This document shows, one piece after another, positions 5,365-9,127 of a DNA stretch of 9,127 nt; positions within the stretch are counted from its first letter, which is position 1, and the number at the start of each line of letters is the position of its first letter. The translations under genes and the position numbers were made by a program. A model generated the notes under the pieces. That model saw only the letters and a program-made list of their open reading frames with translations, did no database searches and was not told the DNA's origin. The stretch comes from Streptosporangiaceae bacterium (GTDB lineage Bacteria; Actinomycetota; Actinomycetes; Streptosporangiales; Streptosporangiaceae), in contig JAICWX010000342.1 in NCBI GenBank assembly GCA_025934635.1, forward strand, positions 1-9,127, read 5' to 3'.

Positions 5365-7643
5365 TCCGCGGGGAGTCCAAGGTGACGAGCTCGCACCTGG
5401 AGCGGGCGGCGGTCGTGTATGTCCGCCAGTCGACGCTGGTGCAGGTCCGCGAGCACGCCGAGTCCACGATGCGGCAGTACGACCTGGCCGGGCAGGCCGC
5501 CCGGATGGGCTGGGCCGGGACCGCCATAGAGGTGATCGACGCCGACCTTGGCCTGTCCGGCCGCACCGCCAGCCACCGCGACGGGTTCAAGCACCTGGTC
5601 GCCAGGGTCTGCCTGGGCGAGGTCGGGGCGGTGTTCGGGCTGGAGGTCTCCCGGCTCGCCCGGTCCAACGCCGACCTTGCCCGGCTGCTGGAGCTGGCCC
5701 GCCTGACCGGCACCCTGGTCATCGACAACGACGGAGTCTATGACCTGTCCGACATCAACGACCGGCTGCTGCTGGGCCTGAAGAGCCAGATGAGCGAGGC
5801 AGAGCTCCACTGGCTGACCAGCCGGATGAACGAGGCCAAGCGCGCCGCCGCCCGCCGCGGCGAACTGCGCGTCCCGCTGCCCGTCGGGCTCGTCTGCGAC
5901 GAAGACGGGAACATCGGCATCGACCCCGATGAGGAGGTCGCCGCCGCGATCAGGGACGTGTTCGCCGCGTTCGCCGCGACCGGGTCGGCCTACGGGGTGG
6001 CGGGCGCGTTCGCCGGGCGCCGGTTCCCGCGCCGCGCCTACGGCGGCACCTGGGCCGGGCAGCTGCGCTGGGGGCGGCTGACGCACTCCCGCGCCGCCGG
6101 GATCCTCCGCAACCCGGCCTACGCCGGCGCCTACGTGTTCGGCCGCCGCCGCTCCAGGCAGGTCGTCTCCCCGGACGGGGCCGTGCGCTCGTCGGTCACC
6201 GAGCTGCCCCGGGAAGAGTGGGAGGTGCTGATCCGCGATCATCATCCCGGATACATCACCTGGGAGGACTACCTGGCCAACGAGGCGAAGCTGGCCGCCA
6301 ACCGCACCAACGCCGGCGCCCGCCCGCCGCGTGAAGGCACCGCCTTGTGCCAGGGCATCGTGTTCTGCGGCGCGTGCGGCCGCTCGATGCAGGTCCGATA
6401 CCAGGATCGCTACCCCCGCTACGAGTGCTCGCACTCGCGCGCTGATCATGTCGCCACGCCGCTGTGCGGGTCAGTGCGAGCCGACACCATCGACGCCGTC
6501 GCCGCGCAGGCGCTGCTCGACGCGGTCGCCCCGGACCGGGTCTTCCTCGCGCTGGAGGCTGCCGGGGAGGTCACCGCCCGGCGGCAGCGGTCGGTGCGCG
6601 CCGCCGAGCTGGCTGCCGAGCGGGCACGGTATGACGCGGGCCGGGCCGAGCGGGCGTTCCTGGCCTGCGAGCCGGAGAACCGGCTGGTCGCCCGCACCCT
6701 GGAGGCCCGCTGGGAGGCTCGGCTGGGAGACCTGGCCGATGCCGAGGCGGCGCTGGCCGCGCAGCGCTCGGCCCAGCCCGAGCTCCCCGCCCCCGAGACG
6801 CTCGCCGCCACGGTCGCGGACCTGCCCGCCCTGTGGGCGGATGCGGCCACCAGCGACAAGGACCGCAAGCGGCTGCTGCGCGCCCTGCTCGCCGACGTCA
6901 CCATCACCCCCGACGCCGACGACATGTCCCTGATCCTTGTCGGGCTGCACTGGAAGTCCGGCGCCAGCCAGCAGGTCCCGGCCACCCGGCGCAAGAACGC
7001 GATCCAGCTGCGCTCCACCGACCCGGCCGCGATCGAGCTGGCCCGCCGGATCGGCCCGCACCTGGACAACAGCGCCCTCGCCGCCGCCCTCAACGACGCC
7101 GGGCACCGCACCGGCACCGGGCAGCCATTCGACGCCACCGCAGCCGGGAACCTGCGCAACTACCACCGCGTCCCCTACCCCGGGCTGCTCCACGACGGAG
7201 AGCTGACCCCGCGCCAGGTCGCCGAGCTGACCGGGGTGTCGGCGGGCACGGTGCACTACTGGATCAGGTCCGGTGACCTGGCCGCCCGCCGCGGCCCGGC
7301 CGGACGCTGGTGCATCCCCTTCCCGCCCGAGGTCGAGCAGGCCTGCCGTGACCGTGCCGCCAGCTCCGCTCACCAGCACCGCGACACCGACCCGGGAGCC
7401 CGCCGGGACGGCGAGCTGAGCATCGCCGAGGCCGCCGCCCGGCTCGGCGTCAAGCCCGACGTCGTCTACAACTGGGCCCAGCAAGGCCACCTGCCCGCCC
7501 GCCGCGGCGACGCCGGACGGCTCTGGACCACCCTCACCCCCGCCACCGAGCGCGCCTGCCTGCACCGAATGGCCAGCTCATACAAGCTCCCCCCTGAAAT
7601 CAAAGCCCAAGCCGCACAGCGCCTGGAAAGGACAGCAGTATGA
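5361..7643 (+). CDS. Large serine recombinase with tandem C-terminal HTH modules
   Basis: 760 aa. It makes 2-bp staggered breaks through a 5'-phosphoserine and is the likely mover of the 3.1-kb element. The resolvase-type catalytic domain (about 15-165) has YVRQST with nucleophile S24 and R22, and SRLARSN at 97-103. A recombinase domain follows (about 175-320). The zinc ribbon has C336, C339, C356 and C369. A charged coiled-coil-like region (about 400-470) comes next. The end is unusual: two MerR/excisionase-like HTH modules, LTPRQVAELTGVSAGTVHYW (615-634, then RSGDLAARRGPAGRW) and LSIAEAAARLGVKPDVVYNW (686-705, then AQQGHLPARRGDAGR). I took the GTG at 5361; the GTG at 5382 has a better ribosome-binding site (GGGGAG, 5370-5375) and is the main alternative. 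The gene is complete and probably active. Confidence 0.93.
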   Translation: MIRGESKVTSSHLERAAVVYVRQSTLVQVREHAESTMRQYDLAGQAARMGWAGTAIEVIDADLGLSGRTASHRDGFKHLVARVCLGEVGAVFGLEVSRLARSNADLARLLELARLTGTLVIDNDGVYDLSDINDRLLLGLKSQMSEAELHWLTSRMNEAKRAAARRGELRVPLPVGLVCDEDGNIGIDPDEEVAAAIRDVFAAFAATGSAYGVAGAFAGRRFPRRAYGGTWAGQLRWGRLTHSRAAGILRNPAYAGAYVFGRRRSRQVVSPDGAVRSSVTELPREEWEVLIRDHHPGYITWEDYLANEAKLAANRTNAGARPPREGTALCQGIVFCGACGRSMQVRYQDRYPRYECSHSRADHVATPLCGSVRADTIDAVAAQALLDAVAPDRVFLALEAAGEVTARRQRSVRAAELAAERARYDAGRAERAFLACEPENRLVARTLEARWEARLGDLADAEAALAAQRSAQPELPAPETLAATVADLPALWADAATSDKDRKRLLRALLADVTITPDADDMSLILVGLHWKSGASQQVPATRRKNAIQLRSTDPAAIELARRIGPHLDNSALAAALNDAGHRTGTGQPFDATAAGNLRNYHRVPYPGLLHDGELTPRQVAELTGVSAGTVHYWIRSGDLAARRGPAGRWCIPFPPEVEQACRDRAASSAHQHRDTDPGARRDGELSIAEAAARLGVKPDVVYNWAQQGHLPARRGDAGRLWTTLTPATERACLHRMASSYKLPPEIKAQAAQRLERTAV

Positions 7644-7657
7644 AGCACGCGTCCCCT

Positions 7658-7660
7658 CGG
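7658..7660 (+). repeat. Right junction core (CGG) of the serine-recombinase element
   Basis: CGG between element sequence (GCGTCCCCT) and resumed RT coding (TAGGTGACCGGG). It pairs with 4552-4554. Confidence 0.65.
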
Positions 7661-8676
7661 TAGGTGACCGGGTGGCGCAGACGGTGGCCGCGCTGGCGCT
7701 GGGGCCGAGGACGGAGGCCATCTTCCATGAGGACTCCTACGGCTACCGGCCCCGGAAGGGCGCGCTGGATGCGGTGGCCGCGTGCCGCCAGCGGTGCTGG
7801 GAGAGGAACTGGGTGATCGACCTCGACATCCGGAAGTTCTTCGACTCGGTCCCGTGGGACCTGGTCATCAAGGCGGTGCAGGCCAACGTCACGCACGAGC
7901 AGCGGTGGATCGTGCTCTACGTGCGAAGATGGCTGGCCGCGCCCGTCGTGATGCCCGACGGCAGGGCGCAGGCACGGGATAAGGGCACCCCCCAGGGGTC
8001 TTGCGCAAGCCCGGTGCTGGCGAACCTGTTCATGCACTACGCGTTCGACAAGTGGCTGGAGCGGGAGTTCCCGCTGGTCGAGCTCGAGCGCTACGCCGAT
8101 GACGCCGTGATCCACTGCGCGACGGAGCAGCAGGCCCGGAAAGTGCTTGCCGCCCTGGAGGAGAGGATGGCCGAAGTCGGGCTGCAACTGCACCCGGACA
8201 AGACCAGGATCGTGTACTGCAAGGACAGGAACCGGCGGCGCAGTGACTGCGCGGAGACGTCGTTCACCTTCCTCGGCTACACGTTCCGCGCCAGGCAGGC
8301 CCCGGCCCGGCAGGGAGGCGGCGCGATGTTCAGCGCGTTCCTGCCCGCGGTCAGCAAGGACGCCCTCAAGCGCATGAGCGGGGAAGTCCGCTCCTGGCGC
8401 ATCCACACGCGCAGCGGCACCGAGCTGGAGGACATCGCCTCGTGGGTCAACCCCGTCGTCAGAGGGTGGACGGCCTACTACGGCAAGTTCTACAGGACCG
8501 CGCTCAACGGCCTGCTCCAGCGCATCAACACCTACCTGGTGCGCTGGGCGAAGCGGAAGTACAAACGGCTCAGGTCATACAACAAGGTCCGCAAGTGGTG
8601 GGAAGCGCTGACCGCGAGGCAGCCACGCCTGTTCGCCCACTGGGCCTGGATGACCGACTTCAAGTACAGCCTATAG
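7660..8676 (+). pseudogene. ltrA: Group II intron RT/maturase, C-terminal fragment (disrupted)
   Basis: 338 native residues continuing the gene cut at 4553; the intact protein would be ~422 aa. From V at 7660 the motifs run in order: DSYGYRPRKGALDAV, DLDIRKFFDSVPW, GTPQGSCASPVLANLFMHY, the catalytic YADD (8092-8103), LHPDKTRIVY, FTFLGYTFR, then the maturase (X) region with NPVVRGWTAYYGKFYRTAL and the terminal FAHWAWMTDF. No zinc-finger endonuclease follows, so it belongs to an En-minus class. No frameshift or stop is visible, and the damage is only the insertion. A GTG at 7672 preceded by AGGTGA at 7662-7667 could start translation of this fragment, giving a protein that lacks only RT-0 and a few residues. 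Confidence 0.93.
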
Positions 8677-8683
8677 ATGAGAC

Positions 8684-8717
8684 GAGCGGAGTGACGGGAG
8701 ACTGTCACGCTCCGTTC
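8684..8717 (+). ncRNA. Group II intron domain V
   Basis: A 34-nt hairpin starting GAGC, with the catalytic AGC triad at 8685-8687. The stem arms are GAGCGGAGTGACG and the complementary TGTCACGCTCCGTTC, and the tetraloop is GGAG/GAGA-like. It starts 8 nt after the RT stop codon. The length, AGC triad and terminal GTTC match bacterial domain V, so this is the most secure RNA call in the window. Confidence 0.92.
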
Positions 8718-8720
8718 TGT

Positions 8721-8754
8721 GGGAGCCCGGGGGTGAGATTCCCCCGGGCCACCC
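8721..8754 (+). ncRNA. Group II intron domain VI with candidate branch-point A
   Basis: A perfect 9-bp stem (8725-8733 with 8741-8749), loop TGAGATT, and an outer GGG/CCC pairing (8721-8723 with 8752-8754). A8751 is unpaired on the 3' side and is the likely branch nucleotide. The intron should end 7-8 nt further on, near 8758-8759. Confidence 0.85.
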
Positions 8755-8761
8755 GGCGGGG

Positions 8762-8974
8762 CTAGTCCGGGTACTGAAACACCCCCTCCAGCGGAACCCC
8801 GAAAACCCGGGCGATCTTGAAGGCGACCTCCAGGGATGGCGAGTACCTGCCGCGCTCGATGGCGTTTACGGTCTGCCGGGTCACCCCGACCTGGTCACCC
8901 AGCTCGCCCTGGCTCATGCTGGCGGCGGTCCGCAGTTCGGTGATCCGGTTGGTTACGAGGGTGGGCTTGCCCAT
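8762..8974 (-). CDS. Small XRE-family HTH regulator
   Basis: 70 aa, essentially a bare Cro/C1-type HTH domain: NRITELRTAASMSQGELGDQ, VGVTRQTVNAIERGRYSPSL and AFKIARVFGVPLEGVF. The ITxLR...SQxELAxxxGVTRQTVxxIExGxYxPSL pattern is that of the short XRE proteins usually encoded next to a small membrane protein. That is the case here: the upstream gene's stop is 15 bp before this ATG. GAGGTC at 8983-8988 is a fair ribosome-binding site 8 nt away. The stop codon (TAG, read from 8764 to 8762) lies within a few bases of the intron's 3' end. The protein ends normally (FQYPD), so the intron probably lies just downstream of the gene and did not truncate it. Confidence 0.9.
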   Translation of the reverse strand: MGKPTLVTNRITELRTAASMSQGELGDQVGVTRQTVNAIERGRYSPSLEVAFKIARVFGVPLEGVFQYPD

Positions 8975-8982
8975 GTGGGTTT

Positions 8983-8988
8983 GACCTC
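8983..8988 (-). promoter_or_regulatory. Ribosome-binding site of the small XRE gene
   Basis: GAGGTC on the minus strand, 8 nt from the ATG at 8974, in the 15-bp gap after the membrane-protein stop codon. It supports the chosen start and two-gene operon reading. Confidence 0.55.
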
Positions 8989-8989
8989 G

Positions 8990-9127
8990 TCAGGCGCTGC
9001 GCCGGTACAGCGCCACCTTGACCACGCTCTCGACGACCGAGGCGAGGACGAGCGAGGCGACGAGCACCTGTGCGATCCAGAACCGGTCCGCCCGCGCGAC
9101 GGCCAGGCCCAGACCGGCGAACACGCC
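8990..9127 (-). CDS. Membrane protein, C-terminal end only (runs off the window)
   Basis: 45 residues and a TGA stop (8992-8990); the gene continues beyond base 9127. It reads GVFAGLGLAVARADRFWIAQ, then a hydrophobic helix VLVASLVLASVVESVVKVAL and a basic tail YRRSA. That gives one probable membrane segment near the C-terminus with the positive tail on the cytoplasmic side. Codon use is fully GC-biased. Its pairing with the XRE gene 15 bp downstream is a common bacterial arrangement (integral membrane protein plus short HTH regulator). The family cannot be told from this fragment. Confidence 0.7.
   Translation of the reverse strand, partial: GVFAGLGLAVARADRFWIAQVLVASLVLASVVESVVKVALYRRSA

Larger units (their letters stand above)
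4554..7659 (+). mobile_element. Serine-recombinase element nested in the intron RT gene
   Basis: About 3,106 bp inserted between two halves of the RT gene. The junctions share only CGG (4552-4554 and 7658-7660). Deleting one copy plus the DNA between them gives CCG ACG GTA GGT GAC, an in-frame PTVGD, so the insertion was precise. The contents are a DUF5372-like gene, a DUF6788-like gene, a doubtful small ORF and a large serine recombinase whose stop codon is 16 bp from the right junction. I find no terminal inverted repeats. A 2-bp crossover (GG) without inverted repeats fits large serine recombinases such as TnpX of Tn4451. Confidence 0.88.
3709..8759 (+). mobile_element. Group II intron, interrupted by a nested serine-recombinase element
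   Basis: A retroelement that splices as RNA and moves by target-primed reverse transcription. The call rests on three linked observations: structured non-coding RNA upstream (3709-4301), a split group II RT/maturase gene, and domains V and VI directly after the RT stop. The 3' end is estimated at 8758-8759 from the candidate branch A at 8751. The 5' end is placed at GTGAG (3709), which deviates from the GUGYG consensus, so it is approximate by tens of bases. About 3.1 kb of the span is the later insertion, leaving an intron of roughly 1.95 kb, normal for the class lacking an endonuclease domain. Confidence 0.85.

Noticed and set aside
5187..6449. 420-aa open frame on the minus strand
   Set aside because: It lies opposite the serine recombinase, whose motifs are unmistakable. 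The minus frame is low-complexity Gly/Ala/Arg/Pro, a usual shadow in high-GC DNA.
4554..7659. Terminal inverted repeats of a DDE-type insertion sequence
   Set aside because: Comparing the first and last ~30 bases of the insert gives no inverted match. No DDE transposase is encoded, and only CGG is shared at the junctions.
4302..8676. Retron, DGR or CRISPR-associated reverse transcriptase
   Set aside because: The RT has the group II motif order with a maturase domain and is followed directly by domains V and VI. No template repeat, msr/msd structure or CRISPR array is present.
1..9127. CRISPR arrays, tRNA or rRNA genes
   Set aside because: I saw no regularly spaced repeats, no T-loop/anticodon pattern and no rRNA-like sequence on either strand.

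Overview
The window is high-GC DNA with strongly GC-biased third codon positions. Together with the gene families present, this points to an actinomycete (Streptomyces, Actinomadura or Frankia-like); I cannot name the species from sequence alone. Nearly the whole window is mobile DNA, layered one piece on or beside another, and only the last ~370 bases look like resident chromosome.

Region 1 (about 1-3550, minus strand): a compact four-gene cassette read right to left. The order is a canonical tyrosine recombinase, a ~139-aa protein of unknown function, an XRE-type helix-turn-helix regulator, and a second large tyrosine-recombinase-like protein with four N-terminal CxxC pairs and a partly degenerate active site. 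The genes overlap by 4 bp or are separated by 3 bp and 1 bp, so they must be one translationally coupled operon. A perfect 7+7 bp dyad lies 24 bp before the first start codon and is a plausible operator. An imperfect inverted repeat lies near each end of the cassette. I read it as a candidate two-recombinase transposon, loosely like Tn554 or RIT elements but with its own regulator.

Region 2 (about 3709-8759, plus strand): a group II intron. The 5' ribozyme domains occupy about 3709-4301. The intron-encoded reverse transcriptase starts at 4302 and is split in two (4302-4553 and 7660-8676). A textbook domain V (8684-8717) and a domain VI hairpin (8721-8754) close the intron. The maturase/RT would be about 422 aa and has no C-terminal endonuclease domain.

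Region 3 (about 4554-7659, plus strand, nested in the intron): a 3.1-kb element that interrupts the RT gene exactly between the codons of a conserved LGVPT/VGDRV motif. It carries a DUF5372-like protein, a DUF6788-like protein, a small doubtful ORF and a 760-aa large serine recombinase with two C-terminal helix-turn-helix modules. The two junctions share only CGG. Removing the DNA between them restores the RT reading frame perfectly, as expected for serine-recombinase insertion with a 2-bp crossover. This gives a strict relative age: intron first, serine element second.

Region 4 (8762-9127, minus strand): a small XRE regulator preceded by the 3' end of a membrane-protein gene, 15 bp apart and probably one operon. 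The intron ends only a few bases beyond the regulator's stop codon.
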